From: Bacteroidota bacterium
GTDB lineage: Bacteria; Bacteroidota; Bacteroidia; Bacteroidales; UBA4417
Assembly: GCA_013376995.1 (NCBI GenBank)
Contig: JACAAZ010000005.1
Span: 209,983 to 273,982 of the forward strand
Length of the DNA: 64,000 bases
Reading direction: 5' to 3'
The translations under genes and the position numbers were made by a program. Below are positions 23,663-33,572 of this stretch, one piece after another (within the stretch, counting starts at the first letter, position 1; each line of letters begins with the position of its first letter). The notes beneath the pieces were generated by a model. It did no database searches and was not told where the DNA came from. It was given only the letters and a program-made list of their open reading frames with translations.

Positions 23663-25963
23663 TTATTTAGTCAGTTCAAAGGAAGCTTCCAATCCTTTAT
23701 CGGAGCTGCCTCCAACAAAAACAATGAACATACCAGGCTCTGCCTTATGTTCCAATTTTTCATTATAAAAAGCCAGGTCTTCTGAAGTCAGGGCAAAAGT
23801 AAGAGTTTTACTTTCACCAGCCTTCAGGAAAACTTTTTGATAACCTTTCAGTTCCTTAACGGGCCTTGTAATGCTTCCAACCAAATCGTGGATGTACAGC
23901 TGAGCAACTTCAGCACCATCAACTTTACCAGTGTTTGTTAGGGTGACACTGACCTTGAGAGTTCCGTTCATGTTCATAGTACTCTTGTCGAGTTTCAGGT
24001 CTGAGTAGTTGAATGTAGTATAACTTAAACCATAGCCGAATGGATAGAGCGGATCATTGCTGACATCCAGGTAACGGCTTTTATATTTATCGTCCGGGTT
24101 ACCTGCATATGGCCGACCTGTATGCTTGTGATTGTAATAAATGGGAATCTGGCCAACATTCCTTGGAAATGTCATGGTAAGTTTACCGGCCGGGTTGCGT
24201 ATACCAAAGAGGATACTGGCAACAGCATCACCGGCTTCGGTTCCCGGGTGCCATGCTTCAAGAATGGCTGGTACATGCTCATTTTCCCATTCTAGGGTGA
24301 GTGGCCTTCCATTCATCAATACCAGGACTACTGGTTTCCCGGTTGCTACAAGTGCTTTGAGGAGATCCAGCTGACGGCCGGGGAGTCCGATATCACTCCT
24401 GGATGCTGCTTCACCGCTTAAACCACTGGGCTCTCCGAGAACTGCAACTACCACGTCCGCCTTCCCGGCAGTTTCGACGGCTTCCTTTATCATTTCATCA
24501 TCTGTCCTGGGATCAACGGATTTGTCACCACTGATTTCAGCTAAGTACTTTCTGTCAGTCAAAAGGTTACATCCTTTAGCTGTAAGTAAAACAGGGTTTT
24601 CGCCGAATAAATTGCGAATTCCGCTTCTAACAGTAATGGAACGTTGCCAATCTCCTGCACCACTCCAGGTTCCTATCATTTCTCTTTGATTATCTGCCAG
24701 TGGGCCGATAAGGGCAATTGTGCCCTGGGGTTTGAGCGGAAGTAGCTGGTTGTCATTTTTGAGAAGGACCATAGATTGCTCAGCGATCTCTTTAGCAATT
24801 TTACGGTTGGCCGGGGTCAAAATCTCTTTTGCAGGCCTGCTCTCGTTGATATACCTGTAAGGGTCGTCGAAAAGTCCAAGTTTGTATTTGGCTTCCAGTA
24901 TCCTGCGGCAGGCATCATCAATGGTCTTTTGGGTTACTTTGCCTTCTTTTACCAATTCCCTGGCATAAAGGATAAATCCTTCACCTACCATGTCCATATC
25001 AATCCCGGCATTCAGGGCCAGTCGCGAAACATCCTTCAGGTCTTTTCCAATCCCGTGCTCAATCAATTCGTTAACTGCAGTGTAATCAGTGCAAACCATT
25101 CCCTTGAATCCCCATTGACCGCGGAGAAGATCTGTCATCAGCCATTTATTAGCAGTTGCGGGCACTCCGTTGATTTCATTGAAAGAACTCATAGCGCTGC
25201 CGGCACCAGCATCAAACGCAGCTTTATAGGGAGGGAGATAATCGTTATACATTTTAACCATGCTCATATCAACTGTATTATAATCCCTGCCTGCTTCCGC
25301 TCCTCCATAAAGAGCAAAGTGTTTAACACATGCCATTATGGTATTAGGTTTCGAAAGGTCATCACCCTGGTAACCTTTTACCATGGCCCTCGCAATTTGC
25401 GATCCAAGCCATGGATCTTCACCGGATCCTTCAGCTGAGCGGCCCCATCTTGGATCACGTGAGATGTCAACCATCGGGCTGAAAGTCCAGCAAAGTCCGT
25501 CAGCTGACGCTTCCTGGGCTGCCACCCTGGCACTTTGTTCAACCAGGTTCATATCCCATGTGCAGGCTAAAGCAAGCGGAATAGGAAAAATGGTCTTATG
25601 GCCATGGATAACATCATATCCAAACAGGAGAGGGATCTTCAGGCGCGTTTCTTTTACAGCCATGTCCTGAAGCTTCCTGACTGCTTCGGGAGTGAATGTG
25701 TTGAAGACTCCCCCAACCATGCCGTTCTTAATTTTTTTATCAACATCCACGCTTACCAATGGACCAGTAATGTCAAATCCTATGGAAGGAAGATTCAGCT
25801 GGCCGATCTTTTCGTCCAGTGTCATCTTGCTCATAAGGTTTGTAATGTAAATATCCATTTTAGCCTTTTCGGGATTCACGGCTTTCTGCTGAGCCCGGGC
25901 CGAAATCAGGATTCCAACTGCCAGCAACAGCGATAAGAGTGCCCTTGCAATCATCTTTGTCAT
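23663..25963 (-). CDS. bglX: GH3 beta-glucosidase (BglX type)
   Basis: This 766-residue exported enzyme (signal peptide ending ARAQ, residue 25) has the full GH3 architecture. The TIM-barrel domain carries the nucleophile D293 in GMVCTDYTAV, plus KHFALYGG and RDPRWGRSAEGSGEDP. The alpha/beta sandwich is at about 400-610 (ALIGPLADN, VVAVLGEPSGLSGEAASR), and the fibronectin-III-like domain is at the C-terminus. GH3 members of this type cleave terminal beta-glucosides. Relatives in Bacteroides act on beta-1,2-gluco-oligosaccharides, which fits four GH144 genes in the same operon. It lies 39 bases downstream of GH31 and is the operon's last gene. Specificity is inferred from context. Confidence 0.95.
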   Translation of the reverse strand: MTKMIARALLSLLLAVGILISARAQQKAVNPEKAKMDIYITNLMSKMTLDEKIGQLNLPSIGFDITGPLVSVDVDKKIKNGMVGGVFNTFTPEAVRKLQDMAVKETRLKIPLLFGYDVIHGHKTIFPIPLALACTWDMNLVEQSARVAAQEASADGLCWTFSPMVDISRDPRWGRSAEGSGEDPWLGSQIARAMVKGYQGDDLSKPNTIMACVKHFALYGGAEAGRDYNTVDMSMVKMYNDYLPPYKAAFDAGAGSAMSSFNEINGVPATANKWLMTDLLRGQWGFKGMVCTDYTAVNELIEHGIGKDLKDVSRLALNAGIDMDMVGEGFILYARELVKEGKVTQKTIDDACRRILEAKYKLGLFDDPYRYINESRPAKEILTPANRKIAKEIAEQSMVLLKNDNQLLPLKPQGTIALIGPLADNQREMIGTWSGAGDWQRSITVRSGIRNLFGENPVLLTAKGCNLLTDRKYLAEISGDKSVDPRTDDEMIKEAVETAGKADVVVAVLGEPSGLSGEAASRSDIGLPGRQLDLLKALVATGKPVVLVLMNGRPLTLEWENEHVPAILEAWHPGTEAGDAVASILFGIRNPAGKLTMTFPRNVGQIPIYYNHKHTGRPYAGNPDDKYKSRYLDVSNDPLYPFGYGLSYTTFNYSDLKLDKSTMNMNGTLKVSVTLTNTGKVDGAEVAQLYIHDLVGSITRPVKELKGYQKVFLKAGESKTLTFALTSEDLAFYNEKLEHKAEPGMFIVFVGGSSDKGLEASFELTK

Positions 25964-26002
25964 AGTTTCAGTTTTTAAATTAATGCCATTATTTATAATT
26001 TA

Positions 26003-28498
26003 TTAATTCCAATTAATATGAATTTCTTCAGGTGAATTTTGAATTATCACCGACTTCTGGTATACACTCGTTTCTGCCATCCTCAGCCTTTCATAAGATG
26101 AGACATCGTAAACTTCATCGAGGTATTTAAGGCCATCAATTAGCTTCAATTTCAAATTCCGTTCATTCACCAACTGCCCATTAACAGAGATTGAATCCAT
26201 CCCGGCGGGAAATCCGTGAAAGATGCATTCTGTAACAGGAAATTTGCTCTGATAGTTCCCTTCTGCTTTGCTGAAGAGCAAAGAGTGATCCTCAGGATTG
26301 AATGCAATGTTACGCTTAAAATACTTGCCTTCTTTGAATCCGAATGACTCACCATCGTCTTCATAGTATATAAATGTGCTTTTCTCATTGCCAAAATATA
26401 TGTGGACAATGAGCGTATCGGAAGGTTTTTCTTTGGTTGATTGTACCAGGCTTTGCATAGGAATTATGGATGATGCCCTGACAAAGACCGGGATCTGGTA
26501 AATGGGACAAGGGCTGGAAATTGTTTGACAGCCATTTAGTTTTTCTTCAGTGTAAAGATCATACCAATCTCCTTTTGGCAAATAAACGGATTTCCGGGTT
26601 TCGATGCTTGTTACCGGAACAACCATGAATGCCCTGCCACATGTAAACTGAGACTGAAACGAAGGTTCATAAACCTTGTCATCAAAGGGGTCTGTAATAC
26701 AAAGGCTCCTGGCGACGGGTATTCCCGTTGTGCTGGCTTCATAGAATGCTGAATACAGATAGGGGAGCATCCTGTAACGGAATCCAAGATATTCCCTTGA
26801 AATGGCTTCTGATTCCTCTCCATAACTCCAGGGTTCATTCGAATGTGAATAGGCTTGTTTATGGTTACGTGCATAGGGTGCAAACATCCCAACTTCCATC
26901 CAGCGGGAGAAAAGTTCAGGGCTCGTGTTTCCAATATAACCACCAATATCATCTCCTACAAATGGGACACCTGAAATTCCCATTTGAATATTGAGCAGAA
27001 CACCTCCCGGTAAGTATTCGTCCCTTGCCGTGTTATCGCCTGTCCATACAGCTGCATAACGCTGGACTCCTGCAAAACCTGAGCGTGTGAGGACAAAGGG
27101 ACGTTTGCCTTGTTCGAATTTAAGGCCTGACTCATAGCTGCTCCTGGCCATCAGCATACCATAGAGATTTTTAGCTTCAAGTGCATTAGCTTTTCTCCCA
27201 TCAAAATCAAACGAGAGATTATCCGGGAGGTAGCTCCCACCAACTGCCGGTTCATTCATGTCGTTCCAGTAACCATGAATGCCGTGGTCAGGAAGAAATT
27301 TCATGTTATTTATCCACCAGTTCCGAGCCTTAGGATTTGTAAAATCAACGAAATTGTCGAGGCTGGGAGCAATATCTGCAGTGTAATTGGAGCCGTCAGA
27401 GTATTTTATGAAAACGTCCTTCTGCAATCCATCCAGGTAAGCATTATAAGTAGTATCTACTTTTATTCCTGGATTTACTGACGCTGTCAACTCGATTCCC
27501 ATATCTTTAAGCCGGGCTGAAAGCCCGATCATATCCGGAAATCTCAGGCTATTGATCCGGAAAGGTTCATAATCTTTCAGGTAATCTGCATCGAGCACGA
27601 TGCAATCAACCGGTAGTTTTTTTTGGCGAAATGTCTTTGCCAGCCATTCCACCTTATCCTGTGGATAATAACTGCACCGGCTCTGATGGTACCCGAGGCT
27701 CCAAAGTGGAGGAAGGGGCATCCTGCCGGTTAAAGAAGTGTAATGAAACAGTATGCCGGGAATATCAGAGTCATAGATCATGAAATAATCTGCATCGCCA
27801 CCTTCTGAAGTAATTGAAGTAAACCCGGGTGTAGACAGGCCGAAGTTGAAAAATGTCTTATGTGTATTGTTATAGTAGATACCGTAAACTTCCTTTTCAT
27901 GAATTCCAATATAGAAAGGAATGCTGCAGTACATTGATAATCTTGGATCACCGTATTTATAGGTATCCGTATTGTTCAACGTATATGCATTTCCTCTTTT
28001 GTCCAGGTTGCCAAGAACTTCGCCTAAACCGACGAAGCGCTCTCCTGGTTGCATTTTCTTGTAAAGCGTTGAACGTAACCCGATAAAACTTGTTCCAAAT
28101 CCTTGCCCGGCGACATCTTCGCTTATAATTTTTCCTGATTTATTCCTGAAGATCAGCCTGAAAGCAGGCTGCTTCTCAATTGTAAGATCGATGGCGGAAG
28201 TACGAATTTCAATTTGGTTGTTTGATTCACTTAAATCAAACTGGGCTTTTGGGAACGACATTAAATCAGGTAGAACATACGAGAATTCCGGCATGATTTG
28301 CGATAGAGAAACACGGACCCTTATTATGTTTGGGTCATAAATCTGTATCCTGAAAAAAGCTCTTTCCGAGCGTCCTTCTATTCCTGAAGTTATCTTTTTC
28401 CACGAAATTACCTTCCCTATATTGGTAACCTGGGCAAAGGATCCATGCATGAGGATTACTAAACCAAACATTACCAGGAAAGACAATCGCTTTTTCAT
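26003..28498 (-). CDS. GH31 alpha-glucosidase-type glycoside hydrolase
   Basis: The 831-residue exported protein (signal peptide to about residue 22) is a GH31 retaining enzyme. It has an N-terminal beta-sandwich, then a TIM barrel with LWSLGYHQSRCSYY. The nucleophile is D413 in GYWNDMNEPA, and the acid/base region is AAVWTGDN. Distal beta domains follow. GH31 enzymes normally act on alpha-linked glucose or xylose, so its presence in a locus otherwise suited to beta-1,2-glucan hints at a decorated or mixed substrate. Its start overlaps the stop of the preceding GH144 gene by four bases (ATGA), showing translational coupling. Confidence 0.93.
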   Translation of the reverse strand: MKKRLSFLVMFGLVILMHGSFAQVTNIGKVISWKKITSGIEGRSERAFFRIQIYDPNIIRVRVSLSQIMPEFSYVLPDLMSFPKAQFDLSESNNQIEIRTSAIDLTIEKQPAFRLIFRNKSGKIISEDVAGQGFGTSFIGLRSTLYKKMQPGERFVGLGEVLGNLDKRGNAYTLNNTDTYKYGDPRLSMYCSIPFYIGIHEKEVYGIYYNNTHKTFFNFGLSTPGFTSITSEGGDADYFMIYDSDIPGILFHYTSLTGRMPLPPLWSLGYHQSRCSYYPQDKVEWLAKTFRQKKLPVDCIVLDADYLKDYEPFRINSLRFPDMIGLSARLKDMGIELTASVNPGIKVDTTYNAYLDGLQKDVFIKYSDGSNYTADIAPSLDNFVDFTNPKARNWWINNMKFLPDHGIHGYWNDMNEPAVGGSYLPDNLSFDFDGRKANALEAKNLYGMLMARSSYESGLKFEQGKRPFVLTRSGFAGVQRYAAVWTGDNTARDEYLPGGVLLNIQMGISGVPFVGDDIGGYIGNTSPELFSRWMEVGMFAPYARNHKQAYSHSNEPWSYGEESEAISREYLGFRYRMLPYLYSAFYEASTTGIPVARSLCITDPFDDKVYEPSFQSQFTCGRAFMVVPVTSIETRKSVYLPKGDWYDLYTEEKLNGCQTISSPCPIYQIPVFVRASSIIPMQSLVQSTKEKPSDTLIVHIYFGNEKSTFIYYEDDGESFGFKEGKYFKRNIAFNPEDHSLLFSKAEGNYQSKFPVTECIFHGFPAGMDSISVNGQLVNERNLKLKLIDGLKYLDEVYDVSSYERLRMAETSVYQKSVIIQNSPEEIHINWN

Positions 28499-30651
28499 TT
28501 TCCTCCGTTCAAATTCTTCTTCAATCCGTTTAGAATATCCTTATTAATCATGAACATATTCCATATCAATCCCGTTCGGTAGTTTTCGATCATAACAGCC
28601 ATTGGTGCCTGGTTAAGCCCCATATAGATTTCTGAACACCAGTTATCTGTAAGGTTAAAAGCATCCCTGAACCCATATTCGCCCCATAAGAATTTGCCAT
28701 AGGTGAAATAGAATGTTTTCAGTGCTTTCAGGGATTCTTCAGGAGTATAGGGATAGGAACTGATTGCTGCTGTTGGAGTAATCTTCCCGCAATCCCTGGC
28801 AGGTATTGGTTCATCAGCTGAATAATCATATGGGCCGTCACTGGCTGATAATCCCCATGAGTTCTCATTATAGCCCTTGAATTGTTTTGGATTCTTCAGG
28901 CAGTAGCAGTAATTGATCTTGGCGATTTTCTGGTTATTTGTGAAATAGTTTGTGTATTTATCAGTGATGGCATGCGGATCGTATCCCATATATGAGTAAT
29001 GTGTAAAAAACAAAGGCCCGCCATTCGATACTCCTACATCAAGGGAGTAACCATAGTAAGTGTTACCATTGGTGTACATGGATCCGTCCGTAGTTCCACC
29101 CCAGGCTATACGGTATTTTTGGCCAACACTATCCTGGTTTGCCCATCCGCTGTAATACATGCCTGGAGGTATGGGGTGTGTAGGAGATGCAATACCCAGC
29201 AGGTAGGTAACCATGGTTTCATTCCAGCCTATCAGGTTATGGTTTATCACCCACCCTTGATCCGGTGACCAGTGCCAATAAAGAAATTTACTGTCCGGGT
29301 TTTGCCTGAACCAATCCCATTCAACCTTCTCCCAGAGCCCTGTTATTTTTTTCCTGATAATCTGTTCCTTGGGTGTGATGCCTGAGAAATATTCCTTTGC
29401 GGCTAGCAGACCTTCCATCAGGAAAGATGTTTCGACAAGATCGGCTCCATTATCCAGTGAACCGAAAAAAGGTTCCACTTTGGCATTTAGCCCGTTGATG
29501 AAATGAGGGTAAGCTCCATGAAAAGTCTCAGCCTTCTCAAGAAAATTCAAAATCTTAACAAGGCGGGTTGCAGCTTCATCCCTGGAAACAAACTCCCGGT
29601 CAGCCCCAACAAGTAATGCCATGATACCAAAACCGGAGGCCCCGGTAGCAATCATGTTCTGCCGCCCCGGAATATCTTCCTTTGACAGCCCGCTTTTCGC
29701 TTCAGCACCTTCCCAATAATACCGGAAGGAAGCTTCCTGCACCATGGTAAGCAATTCCTCGTCGCTCAAGGTATGGGTAGAAACAGAAACAGATGAGGAA
29801 AGCTTGGTTTCCTGATATTTCATGTTCAGGAATGATATCTTATAATGATATTTTTTTCCGGTTTCACCTGTAAAGTCAGCATACCTGTTGATATATGGCT
29901 GTTGTATACCAACCGGAATATAGTTCTTGCCGTTCTCCGACCTGTAGATCTTTACCATACGGACATTCCTGTCGGTAATTTTTTCCCATGCAATATCAAC
30001 ATGCATTGCATATCCCTTGGCCGACATTATCTCAGGAGATATTTCGGGCTCATTTGCAACATTGGAGGAGATAAATTCCATGTCATCCACGAAAAGAGTA
30101 TGTTCTTTTCCGTCTGTTCCCTTATTTTGCGAAAAGACTATAGCTATGCAACTGCCAGGGGTTTTGTAATCTAAATCCTTTATGGTTCCCAGGGGGATAA
30201 CAACTTGTTTCCATTCATTAGGATCACCTGGCTGGAATTTAAGAATAGCAGTCAGGCTGCTATCCTTGCGCATTAGCTGAAGGGCAGGCAGTTCTTCAGA
30301 TGGAGTAATGGCTGCTGGGCTCATTACCCAAAAAGAAAGGAAGGTTGTTTTCTTGAAATGATCAACACCCCGAAGGTCATGATGATAGATAACAGATTGC
30401 CATTTGCCCCCTGCTGAATTGATATACTGCAATTCCAATGCATTGCCGGGAGTGTGGAATTGAGTTTCACTTACAGGCAACTTGTTGTTTTCGTTCTTAA
30501 CAGAAGATCCTCCACTACTACTGGTTCGACTGAAATAGAAATTGCCCTGCATTGGGCTATTGGTGAAGAAATTGTAGAAATATTCATACTCCTGCGCTTG
30601 TGAAATTAAAGTAAAGAACAGGCAGTAAATTAATAATAGAAAAGTTTTCAT
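28495..30651 (-). CDS. GH144 beta-1,2-glucanase family protein with N-terminal accessory domains
   Basis: This 718-residue product starts at the ATG at 30649-30651 (MKTFLLLIYCLFF signal peptide); an upstream ATG at 30681 would add ten unlikely residues. Residues 25-200 form a CBM/discoidin-like beta-sandwich (VIYHHDLRGVD, TLFVDDMEF) and 205-300 an Fn3-like domain (VKIYRSENGKNYIPVG). The GH144 ('putative glucoamylase') alpha/alpha barrel occupies about 300-710: ASFRYYWEGAEAKSGL, GASGFGIMALLVG, GADLVETSFLMEGLL, LYWHWSPDQGW, AISSYPYTPEESL and MIENYRTGLIW. Characterised GH144 enzymes hydrolyse beta-1,2-glucan. It is the longest of four paralogues here, and the SPI signal suggests a periplasmic or secreted protein. 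Confidence 0.9.
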   Translation of the reverse strand: MKTFLLLIYCLFFTLISQAQEYEYFYNFFTNSPMQGNFYFSRTSSSGGSSVKNENNKLPVSETQFHTPGNALELQYINSAGGKWQSVIYHHDLRGVDHFKKTTFLSFWVMSPAAITPSEELPALQLMRKDSSLTAILKFQPGDPNEWKQVVIPLGTIKDLDYKTPGSCIAIVFSQNKGTDGKEHTLFVDDMEFISSNVANEPEISPEIMSAKGYAMHVDIAWEKITDRNVRMVKIYRSENGKNYIPVGIQQPYINRYADFTGETGKKYHYKISFLNMKYQETKLSSSVSVSTHTLSDEELLTMVQEASFRYYWEGAEAKSGLSKEDIPGRQNMIATGASGFGIMALLVGADREFVSRDEAATRLVKILNFLEKAETFHGAYPHFINGLNAKVEPFFGSLDNGADLVETSFLMEGLLAAKEYFSGITPKEQIIRKKITGLWEKVEWDWFRQNPDSKFLYWHWSPDQGWVINHNLIGWNETMVTYLLGIASPTHPIPPGMYYSGWANQDSVGQKYRIAWGGTTDGSMYTNGNTYYGYSLDVGVSNGGPLFFTHYSYMGYDPHAITDKYTNYFTNNQKIAKINYCYCLKNPKQFKGYNENSWGLSASDGPYDYSADEPIPARDCGKITPTAAISSYPYTPEESLKALKTFYFTYGKFLWGEYGFRDAFNLTDNWCSEIYMGLNQAPMAVMIENYRTGLIWNMFMINKDILNGLKKNLNGGK

Positions 30652-30665
30652 AGCCTGAAGATTAA

Positions 30666-32093
30666 TTATTTCTTTAACCATGGACTTTCAAATCCAAGTT
30701 TCTTGAGACCATTCTGAATATCCGGAATTTGCATAAATAAGTTCCACAGCAAGCCTGAGCGGTAATTCTCGATCATGACTACTATCGGCCCCTGGTCAAT
30801 TGCCAGGTGGCTTTTAGCGTACCAATTATGGGATTCACTAAACCCATCGACAAAGCCATACTGGCTCCATATTTTACCTCCGAGGTCATAATAAAAGTGC
30901 CGGAGTGCTTGCATAGAATATTCAGGTGTATAAGGAAAGGACGAAATAGCAGCTGTTGGTTGTATCACACCCATATCAACTTCGGGACAATGAGCAACAT
31001 ACCCTTTATAGCTGTCGCCTGCAGTCAATCCCCAGCAATTTTCGCCATAACCTTTATAATGTTTGGGGTTTTCAATACAGTAAGCCCTGTTAATAAGAGT
31101 ATGGTTTCGAACCTGTTCCCAGTAATCAATACCAAGAGAATCTTTAAGCCCGCGTGGATCAATGCCCTGAAACGTGTATTGTTCGAAAAACAGTGGCCCG
31201 CCCTTATCATAGTTTCCGAGGGGAAGGATATATCCATAGTAGGATTTGCCATTTCTGAAACCACTGCTACCTGCCCATCCGCCTTCATAAACTGCCTTTG
31301 AAATTGAATGGTAAGGTGAAGATGCAGCCATTATATAGGTAATCAGGCATTCGTTCCAACCCCAGATCGGGAAATTCATATCGAATCCGTTATTGGGGCT
31401 CCAATGCCAGTAAAGTTTATTCTCTCCTTTGGTGTGCCAATTCCAGTTAGCAACATTCCACATCTGGTCGATGCGCTTACGAAGGTACTTTTCAGCGGTA
31501 TTATCAGCCTTGAAATATTCCCGTGCACAGAGGAAACCCATCATGAGGTAGGATGTTTCAACCAGATCGGCCCCATCGTCCAGCCTGTCGAATTTGATGG
31601 TTTTCCCGGTATTCCCATCCATAAAATGAGGGTAGATACCATGGAAACAGTCTGCATTAGCAAGGAAATCAGCGATTTTTATCAGGCGGGTAACAGCAGC
31701 ATCCCGTTTTATCCATCCACGGCTTACGGCAACAATCGTACTCATGATCCCAAAGCCGGTTCCGCCTATGGCACATGCATCCGGGCCAAATGGTGTTTTG
31801 CTCAGGTTAGGTTCATCCCAGGCTTCGTTGATATAGTCCCAATAATGTTCGGCAAGTACAGTGTTGCTTCGCTCTCTTGCAAGGCCACTCACAGGATGCG
31901 CATCATTCCAAAAGAAGCGGAATGTTTGACGTTGAATAACATCCAAAAGGGCAGAGTCACTTAATCCTTTAATAACACCAACTACCGGAATCTCTTTTCC
32001 ATTTGAGGTAATAACAGCCTTAGAATGCTGAGCAACAAGTTGAACCCCACAAAGCAGAATCAATAATAGAATTGAATATTTCAGATTGTCCAT
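30666..32093 (-). CDS. GH144 beta-1,2-glucanase family protein
   Basis: A 475-residue single-domain GH144 enzyme with an SPI-type signal peptide (ILLLILLCGVQLVAQ). Family blocks are all present: QTFRFFWNDAHPVSGLARE, GTGFGIMSTIVAVSRGW, GADLVETSYLMMGFL, LYWHWSPNNGFDMNFPIWGWNE, GPLFFEQYTFQGIDPRG, NCWGLTAGD, AISSFPYTPEYSMQAL and MIENYRSGLLWNLFM. The length matches the bare catalytic domain of characterised beta-1,2-glucanases. It lies 24 bases after one paralogue and 14 bases before the next, so the three are clearly one transcript. It is likely periplasmic and may process oligosaccharides imported through SusC. Confidence 0.92.
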   Translation of the reverse strand: MDNLKYSILLLILLCGVQLVAQHSKAVITSNGKEIPVVGVIKGLSDSALLDVIQRQTFRFFWNDAHPVSGLARERSNTVLAEHYWDYINEAWDEPNLSKTPFGPDACAIGGTGFGIMSTIVAVSRGWIKRDAAVTRLIKIADFLANADCFHGIYPHFMDGNTGKTIKFDRLDDGADLVETSYLMMGFLCAREYFKADNTAEKYLRKRIDQMWNVANWNWHTKGENKLYWHWSPNNGFDMNFPIWGWNECLITYIMAASSPYHSISKAVYEGGWAGSSGFRNGKSYYGYILPLGNYDKGGPLFFEQYTFQGIDPRGLKDSLGIDYWEQVRNHTLINRAYCIENPKHYKGYGENCWGLTAGDSYKGYVAHCPEVDMGVIQPTAAISSFPYTPEYSMQALRHFYYDLGGKIWSQYGFVDGFSESHNWYAKSHLAIDQGPIVVMIENYRSGLLWNLFMQIPDIQNGLKKLGFESPWLKK

Positions 32094-32117
32094 TCCAGCC
32101 AGGATTACTCGATCTAT

Positions 32118-33476
32118 TTAATTTATTATTGAAGGACTTTGAAATCCAAGCTTTTGCAATCCCTTTTGAATTTCAGGACATGACATAAATAACTTCCACA
32201 AAAGGCCGGATCTGTAGTTTTCAATCATTACAGCAGCCGGACCCTGGTCAATAGCCAGGTATTGTGTCGGATACCAATTATTCTGAATACTGAAAGCATC
32301 GTAAAAGCCGTAATTCCCCCAGATCTTACCTCTAAGAGTAGAATAGAAATACCTGATAGCCTCAAGTGAATATTCAGGGGTGTAAGGGATAGAAGAAATT
32401 GCAGCAGTTGGAGAAATAACGCCAAGATCATTATCTTTTCCAGGTGCATGTGCTGCATAGCCATTTATAGAATAGCTGGCAGTCAAGCCCCAGCAATCCT
32501 TACTATAACCTTTGAATTTCTTAGGATTCTCTATGCACCACTGCCTGTTAATAAGTGTTTGGTTTTTGTTTTCATCCCAATAGTTTGCATAATTATCCTT
32601 CAGTCCCCTTGGATCAAGACCCAGGTAGGAATAATGTGCCCAGAATAAAGGACCGCCATATTCTAATGCCCCATTATGTTTTAGGTGAAGTGTATAGCCA
32701 TATTTACTGGTTAGCCCATTTATTGCTCCGTTTCTTGCCCATCCATTATGATAAGCAGAAGGAGGAACTGCATGAGTAGGAGAGGAGGCACCAAGAATAT
32801 AGAGGATCAGGCATTCATTGTACCCTTCAACGGGGAAATTCATTTCCCAACCATAATCAGGTGACCAATGCCAGTATATAACATCCTTTCCCCTTGTAAA
32901 CCAGTCATATTCAACTCCAGTCCAGAGTTTGTCAATTCGATTAGCCAGTTCCTGCTCCCTGCTGTCACCATTTATGAAGTATTGCCTTACTGTAAGTAAA
33001 CCCTGTAATAAGTATGAGGTTTCAACCAGGTCGGCACCATTGTCTTTCGTGCCAAATGGCTTAACTTTTCCTGTTTCACCATCCAGCCAGTGTGGCCATG
33101 CTCCATGGAATCTGTCCGCTTTCTCAAGGAAGCTTACAATTTGTTCAAAACGAGTCAGGCCTTGTTCACGGCTAATATAATTTCGTTCTATTCCGGCAAT
33201 GATAGCCATGAATCCAAATCCTGAACCTCCTGTCGTAACTATGTGCTGATCATTTTCAGGATAAACTCCATCCATGTGTATCCTTTCACAAGCCATCCCG
33301 GAATTCGGTTCAGCTCCTTTCCAGAAATATTGAAAAGTTTGATACTCAACCAGGTTGAGCAAGGAGTCATCCGTTATTTTAACTGATGGCTGGTGATTAC
33401 CTGCTGTCTGTGTCCTGGCAGAACAAGCTATTAATATAAGGAGAATCAATGTACTGAAGAAGGTCGTTTTTTTCAT
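32118..33476 (-). CDS. GH144 beta-1,2-glucanase family lipoprotein
   Basis: A 452-residue GH144 catalytic domain behind a lipoprotein signal peptide (lipobox LIAC, Cys18). The residues after the cysteine (SARTQ) lack the acidic export signal typical of surface lipoproteins, so an inner-leaflet, periplasm-facing position is more likely. Motifs include QTFQYFWKGAEPNSGMACER, GGSGFGFMAIIAG, GADLVETSYLLQGLL, IYWHWSPDYGWEMNFP, GPLFWAHYSYLGLDPRG, CWGLTASY, AISSIPYTPEYSLEAI and MIENYRSGLLW. It is separated from GH43 by 96 bases and followed by the next GH144 after 24 bases. Confidence 0.92.
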   Translation of the reverse strand: MKKTTFFSTLILLILIACSARTQTAGNHQPSVKITDDSLLNLVEYQTFQYFWKGAEPNSGMACERIHMDGVYPENDQHIVTTGGSGFGFMAIIAGIERNYISREQGLTRFEQIVSFLEKADRFHGAWPHWLDGETGKVKPFGTKDNGADLVETSYLLQGLLTVRQYFINGDSREQELANRIDKLWTGVEYDWFTRGKDVIYWHWSPDYGWEMNFPVEGYNECLILYILGASSPTHAVPPSAYHNGWARNGAINGLTSKYGYTLHLKHNGALEYGGPLFWAHYSYLGLDPRGLKDNYANYWDENKNQTLINRQWCIENPKKFKGYSKDCWGLTASYSINGYAAHAPGKDNDLGVISPTAAISSIPYTPEYSLEAIRYFYSTLRGKIWGNYGFYDAFSIQNNWYPTQYLAIDQGPAAVMIENYRSGLLWKLFMSCPEIQKGLQKLGFQSPSIIN

Positions 33477-33572
33477 CGCTTTGATTTTTATTTACAAGCT
33501 TTCCGCTATATATTATTTGCAATCTATAGGTTTTTGCTATGGCTCATGGCTGATCCATAGACGGTTAAAAAG

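Noticed and set aside
24776..25438. 220-codon plus-strand frame inside the GH3 gene
   Set aside because: It is a shadow of the GH3 catalytic domain on the opposite strand, and its composition is not protein-like.
31404..31964. 186-codon plus-strand frame inside a GH144 gene
   Set aside because: It is antisense to conserved GH144 motifs.
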